From NCBI GenBank assembly GCA_029261755.1, contig JAJDAS010000524.1:1-38182 (forward strand): DNA of 38,182 bases, given 5' to 3'. Source of the stretch: Nitrospinia bacterium (GTDB taxonomy: Bacteria > Nitrospinota > Nitrospinia > JACRGO01). Numbering within the stretch: the stretch's first letter is position 1; each line of letters begins with the position of its first letter. Shown here one piece after another: positions 24,189-33,407 of this stretch. A model generated the notes under the pieces. The model was not told where the DNA came from, did not search any database, and saw nothing but the letters and a program-made list of their open reading frames with translations. Position numbers and translations under genes: made by a program.

Positions 24189-24593
24189 ATGAACATGAGC
24201 AATAACAAAGAATTTTTTTTAAATCTATTCCTGCTGTTGGCTTATTGCGGCCTGATTTTCTACGTTTCATCCCTGGAAGGGAAAGTTTCCAAACCGGCTC
24301 TTCTTTTCCCGGGAGAAGACAAGGTTGTCCACATGTTGGAATATGGTGTCCTTGGGATTTTACTCATGAGGTGCTTGCTGTCATGGAAGGAAAGTGCCGC
24401 CAATTTAGGGATCGCCATATTTATCGGAACTCTTTATGGCATGAGCGACGAATATCATCAAAGCTTTGTTCCCGGCAGGTATGTAGAAGCTGAAGATGTT
24501 TTGGCTGACTTTATCGGCGTAACCCTGGCCTCGATCCTTTATATGAAACGTCAGGGAAAAGTTGGTGCGTTAAACATAAAGCGTAACTACTGA
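24189..24593 (+). CDS. VanZ-like family membrane protein
   Basis: A 134-aa protein from ATG 24189 (a TTG two codons earlier is an alternative). Four hydrophobic segments are visible. The VanZ-like signature is present: FYVSSLEGKVS, DKVVHMLEYGVLGILLMR, and GMSDEYHQSFVPGRYVEAED followed by ADFIGVTLAS. VanZ proteins lie in the cytoplasmic membrane; the founding member confers low-level teicoplanin resistance, but most VanZ-like proteins have no known role. It starts 19 bp after uppS, so it is probably cotranscribed. The gap after it (to 24753) shows a weak hairpin GCCTTCGGCC then TTTT at about 24691-24704. Confidence 0.85.
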   Translation: MNMSNNKEFFLNLFLLLAYCGLIFYVSSLEGKVSKPALLFPGEDKVVHMLEYGVLGILLMRCLLSWKESAANLGIAIFIGTLYGMSDEYHQSFVPGRYVEAEDVLADFIGVTLASILYMKRQGKVGALNIKRNY

Positions 24594-24753
24594 GGTGTTC
24601 TGACTGAAGACTGAAGTCTGAAGGAAAAAGCACTAAAAAGGTTATGAATAGTTTGATTAAGGTATTTCGAAATACTCGATTTGGTTCAGCCTTCGGCCTT
24701 TTCACCTGAGCAGATACTATAAAGCTTTAAAAGCACCTCCCCCCCCAAAAAAC

Positions 24754-25863
24754 CTATCCAAGATATTCCAGAAGGCATTTGCAAACATACTCAGTCTGCT
24801 CGTCCTTCAGCTCCGGAAACATGGGCAGGGAAAGGACTTCCTCCGAAACTTCAGAACAAACCGGGAGGTCTTTATCTTTATATCCTAAATACCTGAACGA
24901 TTCCTGCTCAAAAGCAGGAATGGGGTAATGGATGGCCGTTGATACCCCCTTCTCTCCAAGAAATCTTTGGCATTTCTCCCTTTCTTTGACTCTAACCGAG
25001 TAAAGATGGTAGACATGCTTATTTTGGTCCAACTCCTTGGGAAGAACGATTTTTTCATTGCCTTTCAACAGGGAGTTATATTTGGATGCATGCTGCCTCC
25101 TCAAATCGTTCCATTCGTCAAGATGTCTTAGGTGAACTCTCACCACAGCTGCTTGCAGGGAATCCAATCGGCTGTTATACCCCACAATCTGGTGGACATA
25201 TTTATCCTTGCTTCCATGGACCCTTAGCATTCTCACTTGTCCGGCAACCTTCTCATCGTTTGTAAAAACCATGCCGCCGTCCCCTGCCCCGCCAAGATTT
25301 TTAGTAGGAAAAAAACTGGTACAACCTACATGCCCGATTCCGCTTAACTTCTTATCACGGTATTCTCCGCCAAATGCCTGGGCAGCATCTTCAATAACCT
25401 TCAAACCATATTTTTGGGCCAATTCCCATATAGAATCCATATCCGCTGCCTGCCCATACATATGTACAGGAATAATGGCTTTTGTTTTTTCGTTAATCTT
25501 TTTTTCAATTTGATCCGGATCTATGTTGTAAGAGTCAGGCAAAATATCCACCAGAACCGGCTTGGCGCCTGTATAAACAATGGCTTCCACTGTAGCAATA
25601 AAGGTGAACGGTGTAGTAATTACCTCATCGCCTTCTCCAATCCCGTAAGCCCTGAGCGCAAGATGCAGGGCATCCGTACCGGAGGCCACCCCCACGGCAT
25701 GTTTTACGCCTATGTATTCGGCTGCCTCCTCTTCCAGTTTGGAAACTTCCGGCCCTAAAATAAACTGGCCGCTTTTCAAAACGGATAAAACCGACTCGTT
25801 GATCTCTTTTTCCACTGTTTTGTAACGAGCCGCGATATCTATGATTGGAACTTTATTGAGCAT
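24754..25863 (-). CDS. DegT/DnrJ/EryC1/StrS-type aminotransferase
   Basis: A 369-aa PLP enzyme. The frame opens earlier, but the ATG at 25863 has AGGAG about 8 nt upstream and the usual N-terminus (VPIIDIAARYKTVEKEINE). The PLP lysine is K188 in SFFPTKNLGGAGDGG and the conserved aspartate D159 is in VIEDAAQAFGG. GTDALHLALRAYG binds the cofactor phosphate. Family members transaminate keto-sugar nucleotides for LPS, O-antigen or glycans. The neighbour lptD fits a role in surface glycolipid synthesis, but the substrate cannot be read from sequence. It lies 22 bp after the lptD stop. Confidence 0.92.
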   Translation of the reverse strand: MLNKVPIIDIAARYKTVEKEINESVLSVLKSGQFILGPEVSKLEEEAAEYIGVKHAVGVASGTDALHLALRAYGIGEGDEVITTPFTFIATVEAIVYTGAKPVLVDILPDSYNIDPDQIEKKINEKTKAIIPVHMYGQAADMDSIWELAQKYGLKVIEDAAQAFGGEYRDKKLSGIGHVGCTSFFPTKNLGGAGDGGMVFTNDEKVAGQVRMLRVHGSKDKYVHQIVGYNSRLDSLQAAVVRVHLRHLDEWNDLRRQHASKYNSLLKGNEKIVLPKELDQNKHVYHLYSVRVKEREKCQRFLGEKGVSTAIHYPIPAFEQESFRYLGYKDKDLPVCSEVSEEVLSLPMFPELKDEQTEYVCKCLLEYLG

Positions 25864-25885
25864 TAAGATTCTCCTGAAATTTTGA

Positions 25886-28042
25886 TTAAAAACGTCTATG
25901 TAGCATCTTTTTCCCTGCGGAACCAAAGGCGCCTAGGCCTTTTAGCTCAAGCTGAAATAAAAATCTGGTATCGTCCTTCGCTTCTCCCTGAGTGTAATTG
26001 GTCCGTTTGATCACATCCAGTCCAACTCCCCAGCATTGAGTACGGTAAAAAAGGCTGACATCGTTTTCGTTGAAACGCTTTTTTAACTCATCATACCGTG
26101 TCGTTAAATCAAATTGCCAGTTTTTGGTTATACCCCAGCGAATAGTGCCCAAAACATCCGTTGAGCTGTCACGAATGTAGCGTCTTTCCACATAAAAACC
26201 AAAATTGTCCCAAGGCTTGAACACCATTTCCACATTTAGACTCTTTAACCAGGACTCGTTAACATCGTAGGTTCCATCAAAGTTGAACATAAGCTTTTCA
26301 GTAAGCCGGCTGTCAAGATCGAACCGTAAATCGGAAAAGGCCTTGCTGCCCTGCGCATTTTTATCAGCCAAAAAATCATAGGACTGGCTAAGCTCAAACC
26401 TTGCTATTTCCTTGGTAATGAAAGAATCACCTTGAGGAACTTTCTTGAATAGGCGGTTGATTAGTGAGAAACGGGTTCGGTTGACCTCTCTGAGGCTATC
26501 GATCCCATCGGTAATGCTAATCCTGTTTGCCACCTGCCCGATATCGGGAATATAGTTGTAGGTAACTCTCGGTTCAATGAGATGTTTGTAAGAAGCTCCT
26601 CCCTTCTTTTTGGACAAAAAGGTTTTTGTAAAGGAAGGACCTGTCACTGTAGTATCAAAGTTATAAACAGTTCTGAGTTGAGGTTCACTATAGCTTGCAG
26701 AGGCGGTTGTCTTACCGTGGTCATAAATGGTCTCCCTGATCCCAAACCTGGGAGTGATGTTCAGCCAGGGCCATTTGTTAATAGGCATGGATATTTGCGG
26801 ATGCACATCAAATCTTTGAGTCAGTTCAAGCGTTGATGAGGCATTGGGCTTGTTTGCAAAGTTGGTATAGGAAGTATCCAACTCAAAATAAAACGGGGTT
26901 TTGCCTAGCTTTTGGAGCTGGTTTCTGAAAGTGATTTGGGGCAGGGTCCCGGACTCACTTCCCACGCTCGGTTCCAGACTTTTGTGGTATCGGGTTTCTA
27001 TGAAGAGAGACCTGTTTTCCCAGTTTTTGGTAATTGTTAAAAAATTGTCCGTTTCGCGGCGGGTCCTTTCCTCCACGCTGCTTGAGTAAATTTTGTCGTA
27101 CTCGGACCCTGCCAGCCATTCAATATTAGCCGCAATATCGATGTCAGAAAATATCCTTTGCTTGTGCTCCACAAGGATTTGCCAAAAAGTCTCTCCTGTG
27201 GCCCGATCCTTCAGGAAATCTGCATACCAACGTCCAATGGTGTGGGGATCTGTATAGTATCGGAGTTCCGCGCTGGGCCTGATCCCCCTTTTGGAGAGAT
27301 AGTCAAGACCGAAAGTAGCATCCCATTGCTCGTTTATTGCCCAAAAAAAAGCGTTATTGAAGAATGTGCCATCCTCGTTGCTGGTTCCGAATTTTGGAAT
27401 GAGAAAGCCGGTAGACCTTGCCGTGTCCAAGGGGATATATCCGTAAGGGGCATAAAATACAGGAATGTCCTTGATTAAAAATTTGGGGTCATGAAGGAAC
27501 GCATAGCTGCCTACATGGGCGTCCACTTTTGAGCACTCGAATTTCCAAAAGGGGTTTTTTCCAAAACAGGAGGTGATGTCGCCATCGGTTACCACATAGT
27601 GGTCTTCTGACTTTCTCTCCACCTTTTTCCCATGAAAGTAGTACTCATTAGCTATAAATCCCTTGCTGTTGTATAGGGTCGCTTTTTGGTTATGGATGTT
27701 GAATAGCATCAAAGGGCACTTGACCTTCTGGCTTTTCACCTCATCGATGAGCACCACATTGCCCCTTGCCGTACCGAAACCGGTTTCGGTATTCAGCTCT
27801 ATTCTATCCGCTGAAATCCTTGTTGTACTGAATTTGACTTTAACATTCCCAATACCAATGATCTTGTTTTCGGCATTGATCTGCTCCAGCTTATCGGCCA
27901 TGATGTTGATAGCTTCCCCCTTACCCTTCTTGGAAGAGCTTTTTTCGGCCAATTTGATCTTTTTTACCTCTGCAAAGACACTTGGACACAACCCTACAAA
28001 TAGGAAAAAGAGCAGGAACAGGATTATTGACGACTTTTTCAT
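25886..28042 (-). CDS. lptD: LPS-assembly outer membrane protein LptD
   Basis: A 718-aa protein if started at the ATG 28042, which opens a signal peptide (MKKSSIILFLLFFLFVGLCP, cut after VFA); an ATG at 28084 is an alternative. The N-terminal LptA/OstA-like jellyroll (MADKLEQINAENKIIGIGNV) is followed by a long, beta-rich barrel region with many aromatic strands (PVFYAPYGYIPLDTARSTGF). LptD with LptE places LPS in the outer leaflet. Its presence is the best evidence that the host has an LPS-bearing outer membrane. The gene is between folC and the DegT aminotransferase. Confidence 0.93.
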   Translation of the reverse strand: MKKSSIILFLLFFLFVGLCPSVFAEVKKIKLAEKSSSKKGKGEAINIMADKLEQINAENKIIGIGNVKVKFSTTRISADRIELNTETGFGTARGNVVLIDEVKSQKVKCPLMLFNIHNQKATLYNSKGFIANEYYFHGKKVERKSEDHYVVTDGDITSCFGKNPFWKFECSKVDAHVGSYAFLHDPKFLIKDIPVFYAPYGYIPLDTARSTGFLIPKFGTSNEDGTFFNNAFFWAINEQWDATFGLDYLSKRGIRPSAELRYYTDPHTIGRWYADFLKDRATGETFWQILVEHKQRIFSDIDIAANIEWLAGSEYDKIYSSSVEERTRRETDNFLTITKNWENRSLFIETRYHKSLEPSVGSESGTLPQITFRNQLQKLGKTPFYFELDTSYTNFANKPNASSTLELTQRFDVHPQISMPINKWPWLNITPRFGIRETIYDHGKTTASASYSEPQLRTVYNFDTTVTGPSFTKTFLSKKKGGASYKHLIEPRVTYNYIPDIGQVANRISITDGIDSLREVNRTRFSLINRLFKKVPQGDSFITKEIARFELSQSYDFLADKNAQGSKAFSDLRFDLDSRLTEKLMFNFDGTYDVNESWLKSLNVEMVFKPWDNFGFYVERRYIRDSSTDVLGTIRWGITKNWQFDLTTRYDELKKRFNENDVSLFYRTQCWGVGLDVIKRTNYTQGEAKDDTRFLFQLELKGLGAFGSAGKKMLHRRF

Positions 28043-28107
28043 TAAAAATATTCGAAAAAATGGGCACTTAGAGTAATTCAACATGCAATGGTATTGTTTT
28101 GCAATTC

Positions 28108-29385
28108 TTATACCCTAATTCCGAATATTTTGTATGCTTCCCCTACGGTAATAAATGAGCCTGTGACGCAGACCAGCCCATCCTTTCCGGCCAACTCTTT
28201 TCCCTTGAGGATGGCAGTCTTCAAACTGTCAATGGATTCCGCATTCACTCCACTTTCCTGGAAATAACCGGTGATTTTTCCCGGATCTTCCATTCCTTCC
28301 GATCCAGGCTTTACAGAGATCGCCATATCGGAAATCTTAGCTAACTCTTTGATAATTAAGGGAATATCCTTATCTTTTCTGATCCCCACAATAAAAACAA
28401 GCCTTGAGAATTCAAACAGTTCCTGTAATTCGTTGACCAAGGTCCTTGCCGCCTGAGGATTGTGGGCCACATCCAGCACTACCTTTGGCGAGACGGAAAC
28501 CGTGTCCAAACGTCCTCTCAAACTGGTTTTTTTCGCCCCTTTCAGAAGGGATTCATGAGAGATTCCCGAAAATTTATTTTTCAATTCCCATGCAGCGGCC
28601 ATGGCCGTCTGGGCATTTTTTACCTGGTGGCTCCCGGCAAGAGGTACTTTAACGGCCTCTATCTGATTGTTTTTAAAGGACAAATTGAATATGCTTCCCA
28701 GGAAGTTCATGGAAATGACCTCAGCGTCAAATTCCCGACTAATATTTAGCATTTTCGCCTGCCGTTCACTGCAAATTTTTTGAAAAACTTCTAAACTCTT
28801 TTCTTCCTGGCAGCAGGCCACTAAGGTCCCGTTTTTTTTAATAATTTCACCCTTTTCCTCAGCAATTTCCTTAAGGGTGTTCCCCAGGTGCTCCGTGTGG
28901 TCCAGACCGATGGAGGAAATGATGGATAGTTCAGGATCAAGAATATTGGTGGCATCCCACCTTCCACCCATCCCCACTTCCACGACGGCAAGCTCCACCT
29001 CCACTTTGGAAAAATAGAGAAAGGCGATAGCGGTAAGACACTCGAAAAAAGTGGGTGGATTGTCCATGGAGACGGACTGGATTTCTTCCACTGCCTCCAC
29101 CATTGCCACTTCCGGGATCTTCTCTCGAGCAACTAAGATTCTTTCTTTAATATCAATTAGATGCGGTGAGGTATATAAACCAGTTTTGCAACCGGATTCC
29201 ACCATAATGGAGTGGAGTATGGAGGCGGTGGACCCTTTGCCGTTGGTGCCAGCGATGAGAACCGATTTAAAATTCCGGTGGGGGTTGCCCAGTCGATCAA
29301 GAAGACTCCCTATGGTTTCTAGGTCCGGGCGAATCCCCAACCTTTTCAGGGAAAAGAGAAAATTAATGGCTTCTGTATGTGTCAA
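28108..29385 (-). CDS. folC: Bifunctional folylpolyglutamate/dihydrofolate synthase
   Basis: A 425-aa enzyme of the Mur ligase family. A TTG start is assumed (MTHTEAINFLFSLKRLGIRP); no clear Shine-Dalgarno is seen. The P-loop GTNGKGS covers residues 46-52. YTSPHLIDIKERI and the GMGGRWDATNILDPELSIIS motif are typical of FolC, as is the SIGLDHTEHLGNTL stretch. The DVAHNPQAARTLVNEL motif lies in the C-terminal domain. Length is normal. It precedes lptD by 65 bp on the minus strand; accD, a common neighbour, is not here. Confidence 0.95.
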   Translation of the reverse strand: MTHTEAINFLFSLKRLGIRPDLETIGSLLDRLGNPHRNFKSVLIAGTNGKGSTASILHSIMVESGCKTGLYTSPHLIDIKERILVAREKIPEVAMVEAVEEIQSVSMDNPPTFFECLTAIAFLYFSKVEVELAVVEVGMGGRWDATNILDPELSIISSIGLDHTEHLGNTLKEIAEEKGEIIKKNGTLVACCQEEKSLEVFQKICSERQAKMLNISREFDAEVISMNFLGSIFNLSFKNNQIEAVKVPLAGSHQVKNAQTAMAAAWELKNKFSGISHESLLKGAKKTSLRGRLDTVSVSPKVVLDVAHNPQAARTLVNELQELFEFSRLVFIVGIRKDKDIPLIIKELAKISDMAISVKPGSEGMEDPGKITGYFQESGVNAESIDSLKTAILKGKELAGKDGLVCVTGSFITVGEAYKIFGIRV

Positions 29386-29476
29386 GAGAAAATGGATTTA
29401 GGCCGAAAAGGTAAAGAGATTCTGAAATTTTTTAGAAATCCCATTATAGTACCTTTGTTGAAAAATCGAAAATCTC

Positions 29477-29506
29477 TTGTAGCCCCTTAAATAATGGTGC
29501 TAAAAT
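29477..29506 (+). promoter_or_regulatory. Candidate promoter for the YihY gene
   Basis: TTGTAG (29477-29482) and TAAAAT (29501-29506) are spaced 18 bp apart. Downstream, two CACAAAG units (29528 and 29554) belong to a degenerate repeat. Confidence 0.4.
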
Positions 29507-29586
29507 CGTAACCACTCAGGCAGAAGGCACAAAGTTAGGAATCTTCCAGGCACAAAGTGAGTTTGAATTGGGGCAACTGAAAAAAC

Positions 29587-30933
29587 ATGTCTAAATATCA
29601 GGAACTATTACAAAAGCTCCCGGAAGTACCTCAGCTCGTCGAAACCTTCTTTCGGGAAACCTTGTGGGAATATCAGGAGGAGGAACTTACCAAAACTCAG
29701 CTTTTCCTCATCAGGTTGATCAAAATCATCTACATTTCTATCAAGGGGCTTGCGGATAGAGACTTCCTTACCCTCGCCTCTTCCCTTACTTTCAGCACTA
29801 CCCTTTCCCTGGTTCCATTGTTAGCCCTCAGTTTTGCCCTGGCAAAAGGGTTCGGAGTCCAGGAAATGCTCCAACCGCTCATACTTTCCAAAGCCATGGG
29901 TAATGTGGCGGAAGATTTGGTGCCAAAAATCATGGAGTACGTGGAGAAAACCAATGTGAAGCCCCTGGGTTCCATCGGCCTGGTCATAATGATAATGACC
30001 GCCATCAACGTTCTGGGAAAGATTGAGGTCTCTTTCAACAAGATCTGGGGAGTAAAAAAGCAACGGACCTTTTTCAGAAGATTCAGCGACTACCTTTCGG
30101 TTTTGACCGTGGGTCCCATCTTCATCCTGGCCGCCATTGGTATTTCCACTACCCTCAGCAGCCACACAGTCACCCAAAAGTTGCTGGAGATAGGGTTGTT
30201 TGCCGGTTTTATGAAAGTTTTTCTGCTTACCCTCCCCTGGCTCTGCATCTTTTTCGCCCTCACCTTCCTCTATATCTTCATCCCAAACACCAAGGTCAAT
30301 TTTTTACCGGCTTTGTTAGCCGGTGTCATCGCGGGTTCGGTATGGGAACTCACCCAGTACACGTACATATATTTTCAAGTGGGCGTATCAAAATACAACG
30401 CCATTTACGGGACCTTTGCATCCGTTCCCATCTTTCTCATGTGGGTTTATATCAGTTGGGTCATTGTATTGGTAGGATCGGAAATCAGTTTCGCCTGCCA
30501 GAATGTGAAGCAGTTGCATAGCCTGGATTTGGGCCAGGAGGTGGATTACCACACCAAGGAGAAGGCGGCCATCTCCATCATGCTGGAACTCTGCAAGGAA
30601 TATGAAAAACAGCAATCCAGGCTCACCGCCGAGGGAATATCATGGAAGACAAAGCTGCCCCTTACCTTTGTGAACGATGTGCTGGACCACCTTTATCGGA
30701 TGGGCTACATTCTGTTTGTGGAAAAAGACAGGGAGGTGACCTTTGTACCCGCCCGGCCAACGGACCAACTCAAAATAACCGGATTTTTTCAAGATTACAA
30801 AAAGGCCAAAGGTGAAATAGATTTTGAATTCGTAGAATCGGACATCAATAAAATCGTGGAAGCGTTGTTGGCTCGCCATTCCACTTCTCTTCAGTCCGAG
30901 TTCCAAAAGGAAAGTTTTAAAGATCTTCTTTAG
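29587..30933 (+). CDS. YihY/BrkB family inner-membrane protein
   Basis: A 448-aa protein. The middle 260 residues hold six helices of the YihY/BrkB family (once called RNase BN, a misassignment). Signatures are DFLTLASSLTFSTTLSLVPL, SIGLVIMIMTAINVLGKIEV, NKIWGVKK, YIFIPNTKVNFLPALLAG and YGTFASVPIFLMWVYISW with VLVGSEI. A soluble C-terminal domain (about 330-448) has a winged-helix look. The N-terminus is 70 residues longer than a minimal member. Function is unknown. A good promoter precedes it. Confidence 0.9.
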   Translation: MSKYQELLQKLPEVPQLVETFFRETLWEYQEEELTKTQLFLIRLIKIIYISIKGLADRDFLTLASSLTFSTTLSLVPLLALSFALAKGFGVQEMLQPLILSKAMGNVAEDLVPKIMEYVEKTNVKPLGSIGLVIMIMTAINVLGKIEVSFNKIWGVKKQRTFFRRFSDYLSVLTVGPIFILAAIGISTTLSSHTVTQKLLEIGLFAGFMKVFLLTLPWLCIFFALTFLYIFIPNTKVNFLPALLAGVIAGSVWELTQYTYIYFQVGVSKYNAIYGTFASVPIFLMWVYISWVIVLVGSEISFACQNVKQLHSLDLGQEVDYHTKEKAAISIMLELCKEYEKQQSRLTAEGISWKTKLPLTFVNDVLDHLYRMGYILFVEKDREVTFVPARPTDQLKITGFFQDYKKAKGEIDFEFVESDINKIVEALLARHSTSLQSEFQKESFKDLL

Positions 30934-31002
30934 AGGTAAAACCAATCCTGCCTTTACTTTACCCAGCGCCCTTCATTTCAGATCGCGCCAACTACTCTTT
31001 GG

Positions 31003-31389
31003 TTAAGTTTCAACATTCACATTTGTGCCTTTGCCCGACTCAAACATATCTGCCTGGCTTCTTGCCGCAATCAATGCGGTTTTGCCTGCCACATCTTGAG
31101 AGCTGTTTTTTTGAACACTAGTGATGCCTTTATCGATAATATCTCTAAGTTCTTGCGCTCTTTCGCTCCCGGAAGATGCAAGAACCTCCCCTTTTTCATT
31201 AATAGTCCCAGCTACCCTCTTCCCTTCCTCTATGACGGCGCTGTATTGGCTTCTGACCCTGTTCACCCTGCTAATGGTGGCGTTCAGGCTCAATTGGTCC
31301 ATCACATCGTTATTGGCCTTGACCGGTGCTTTCGTGGCAAACCGATTTCCAAGTTGGGGGCCTATGGCAACGGTGGAAAGTTTTGGCAT
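31003..31389 (-). CDS. Unrecognised 128-aa protein, divergent from flagellin
   Basis: Start at ATG 31389, with AGGAGG 6-7 nt upstream; the longer upstream frame is dropped. The sequence MPKLSTVAIGPQLGNRFATK is followed by a helical part (LNATISRVNRVRSQYSAVIE), then GKRVAGTINEKGEVLASSGS and a C-terminal helix-rich tail (SQDVAGKTALIAARSQADMF). No signal peptide or membrane helix is seen. I do not recognise a family. The VMDQLSLNATISRV region resembles coiled-coil stretches of flagellar proteins. It shares a 158-bp intergenic region with the flagellin gene, and both have their own SD and promoter-like elements, so coregulation is likely. Confidence 0.75.
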   Translation of the reverse strand: MPKLSTVAIGPQLGNRFATKAPVKANNDVMDQLSLNATISRVNRVRSQYSAVIEEGKRVAGTINEKGEVLASSGSERAQELRDIIDKGITSVQKNSSQDVAGKTALIAARSQADMFESGKGTNVNVET

Positions 31390-31426
31390 GGGGAAACCTC
31401 CTATTTCAAAATCCCTACCTGCTTTT

Positions 31427-31454
31427 AATATATTTATTAGAAAATAAAAGTCAA
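31427..31454 (-). promoter_or_regulatory. Promoter for the 128-aa gene
   Basis: TTGACT (31449-31454) and TATATT (31427-31432) on the minus strand have a 16-bp spacer. It faces away from the flagellin promoter at 31495-31523. Confidence 0.5.
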
Positions 31455-31494
31455 GTCTTCCGGGAGATTCTACCTCAAAAAGATCTTTATTAGC

Positions 31495-31523
31495 TTGACA
31501 CCATCTCAATAAAAGAATATATT
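31495..31523 (+). promoter_or_regulatory. Sigma-70-type promoter for flagellin
   Basis: A perfect TTGACA (31495-31500) and TATATT (31518-31523) have a 17-bp spacer. This is a housekeeping promoter. I do not see a sigma-28 (TAAA-N15-GCCGATAA) or sigma-54 element here. Confidence 0.65.
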
Positions 31524-31547
31524 CAAGTTTGTAAAGGAGGCAGAATC

Positions 31548-32393
31548 ATGGTTATGGGAATTAACAATGACGGATTGCAACAACGTCTTCAGAACAACAT
31601 CAATAAGGTAAACAACAAGCTCACCAGCAACCTGAACAAATTAGCCACGGGACGCCGAATCAATAAAGCCTCGGATGGCCCAGCCGCATTGGTTTTGGGC
31701 ACCAGGCTGGAATCAGATGCCTCTACCCTTCGCAAATCTCTCGAAAACATTCAAAGCTCTGTCTCCATGGTGAAGGTAGCGGGAGGATCCTTGGGGCACA
31801 TCTCCAAAATGCTATCCAGGGCCAGCGAATTGGCGCTTCAGTCCTCTAACACCTCCCTAAAAGATTCATCCCGAAGTGTCTTGAACTCGGAATTCAACAG
31901 CATCAAGAATGAAATCAACCGAATTGCCCAAGTCACAGAGTTTAACGGCCAAAAACTGATAGATGGCGGACTAGCTCCAAATTCGTCCAATCAGGTGAAT
32001 ATTCAGGTTGGCATCCCTGGCAATGCAGGGGACCAAATCAGCCTCAACGTCATCCAGGGATCATCTACTACTGATCTGGGGCTCGAGAATACAGATATCT
32101 CCACCCAAGCAAACGCCTCTAACGCCCTTGCAGCCATTGATAATGCCATGAACCTGGTTACCGCTAACCAGGCAGGCGTTGGTGCCTTTGTAGGCCGACT
32201 CTCTCAAGCCTCTTCCCATCTCGGAATATCCATTGAGAACCTAACTTCCGCAGCTTCCAGCGTAATGGACCTGGATTATGCATCCGAGACTTCCAGCTTT
32301 TCCCAAAACCAGATTCTTCAAAATGCCTCATTGATGGCCACGGCTCAAGCCAATGTAAACCAGGTAGGCCAATTGCTCAACCTGAAGATTTAG
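31548..32393 (+). CDS. Short flagellin (FliC-like)
   Basis: A 281-aa flagellin with AAGGAGG 8 nt before the ATG. The N-terminal D0/D1 segment reads MGINNDGLQQRLQNNINKVN, LNKLATGRRINKASDGPAAL and the C-terminal D1/D0 segment ends QILQNASLMATAQANVNQVG then QLLNLKI. The variable centre is short (about residues 140-200), so no D2/D3 domains are expected. It is a single copy with no chaperone (FliS) or cap (FliD) gene nearby, set apart from any flagellar cluster in the window. It shares its upstream DNA with the divergent 128-aa gene. Confidence 0.9.
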   Translation: MVMGINNDGLQQRLQNNINKVNNKLTSNLNKLATGRRINKASDGPAALVLGTRLESDASTLRKSLENIQSSVSMVKVAGGSLGHISKMLSRASELALQSSNTSLKDSSRSVLNSEFNSIKNEINRIAQVTEFNGQKLIDGGLAPNSSNQVNIQVGIPGNAGDQISLNVIQGSSTTDLGLENTDISTQANASNALAAIDNAMNLVTANQAGVGAFVGRLSQASSHLGISIENLTSAASSVMDLDYASETSSFSQNQILQNASLMATAQANVNQVGQLLNLKI

Positions 32394-32691
32394 GTTTAGC
32401 TGACCAGAGTGACGATGCACCCCCCTCCCCCATTGCGTTGGGCTTCCTTTCAAAAGAAACTTTTCCGGATAATTCCCTAATATTGCGGTTCAAATGATTT
32501 TTCCGGTTTTGTAAGCAGGCCCGGAGGGACGAATGATGTGGCGTTTAAAGATGTTGAGGAAAAGTGAGAAAGGTGCAGGAGGGTTTTACAAAAACTACGA
32601 AAGGAAGCAAAGTGCTGGGTAACACAGCCGTAACTTGCTAAAGTTAATTATTGACACACAGTACCAACCAATTGTTTTCATTGACATTTGG
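32394..32691. other. Intergenic stretch between flagellin and tRNA-Glu
   Basis: No ORF with family resemblance is seen in these 298 bases. Short weak hairpins exist (for instance around TTTCAAAAGAAA at about 32450) but no terminator with a T-tract. Nothing further can be supported. Confidence 0.5.
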
Positions 32692-32764
32692 TAGCCCCAA
32701 GGGGTTTCGAACCCCTGTCTCCGGCGTGAGAGGCCGGTGTCCTAGGCCCCTAGACGATGGGGCC
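32692..32764 (-). tRNA. tRNA-Glu (anticodon CTC)
   Basis: Minus-strand sequence folds as a cloverleaf: acceptor GGCCCCA/TGGGGCT with one G-U at the tip, D-arm with GTCTAGG, anticodon stem CCGGC/GCCGG enclosing loop CTCTCAC, and T-arm AGGGG-TTCGAAA-CCCCT. Positions 34-36 read CTC, decoding GAG. CCA is not encoded. Length is 73 nt. It is an isolated gene between flagellin and rpiB, on the opposite strand to both. It is the same tRNA family that HemA uses as substrate, and hemA is 2.9 kb away. Confidence 0.92.
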
Positions 32765-32871
32765 AAATACCAATGAAAGATCCAATTGTAGCATAAAAAA
32801 AGGAAAAAGAAAATTGGCTTAAAGGGTGGTTTTTCATAGTCTTGACAGATGCTTCTGCATGGCTACGCGTC

Positions 32872-32901
32872 TTGACATAATTCTAAAGCGTATACTATAC
32901 T
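32872..32901 (+). promoter_or_regulatory. Promoter for rpiB-nrdR
   Basis: A perfect TTGACA (32872-32877) and TATACT (32896-32901, 5 of 6) lie 18 bp apart. The predicted leader is about 45 nt. A second TTGACA at 32842 lacks a matching -10. Confidence 0.6.
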
Positions 32902-32951
32902 TCCATATTGTTTTACTATTAAAAATCCTTTAATTATCAGGAATTTAAGGA

Positions 32952-33407
32952 ATGAGCCAGGAGAAAATAGCAGTTGCTTCAGACCACGGAGGATTCCAGT
33001 TAAAAGAGGACGTAATCAACATCTTGAAAAACGGCGGATATGCTGTTGAAGATTTTGGGACCAAGGATAATAGTTCAGTTAATTATCCCGAATTTGGCGC
33101 CATGGTAGCCAAAAAAGTTTCCAGTGGAGAAATCGGCCGAGCTATCTTGATCTGCGGAACCGGAATCGGCATGTCCATCGTGGCGAATAAATTTCCAAAC
33201 GTGAGGGCCACCCTTTGCCATAACCTATTCACAGCAAAAATGAGCCGGGAACACAACAACTCCAATATCCTGATCCTGGGTGAACGAATCCTCAATCCGG
33301 TAGACGCCGAGGGCATTGTCCAAACCTGGCTCTCCACTCCATTCGAAGGTGGTCGGCACCAGGTACGCCTGGACCTTATTTCCAAGATAGAAAAGGAGAT
33401 TTCATGA
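32952..33407 (+). CDS. rpiB: Ribose-5-phosphate isomerase B
   Basis: A 151-aa protein of the RpiB/LacAB family, which interconverts ribose-5-phosphate and ribulose-5-phosphate. The N-terminus (IAVASDHGGFQLKEDV) carries the conserved DHGG, and CGTGIGMSIVANKFP carries the catalytic cysteine loop. SREHNNSNILILGERI and the C-terminal helix follow. The stop overlaps nrdR by four bases (ATGA), so the two are translationally coupled. Confidence 0.96.
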   Translation: MSQEKIAVASDHGGFQLKEDVINILKNGGYAVEDFGTKDNSSVNYPEFGAMVAKKVSSGEIGRAILICGTGIGMSIVANKFPNVRATLCHNLFTAKMSREHNNSNILILGERILNPVDAEGIVQTWLSTPFEGGRHQVRLDLISKIEKEIS

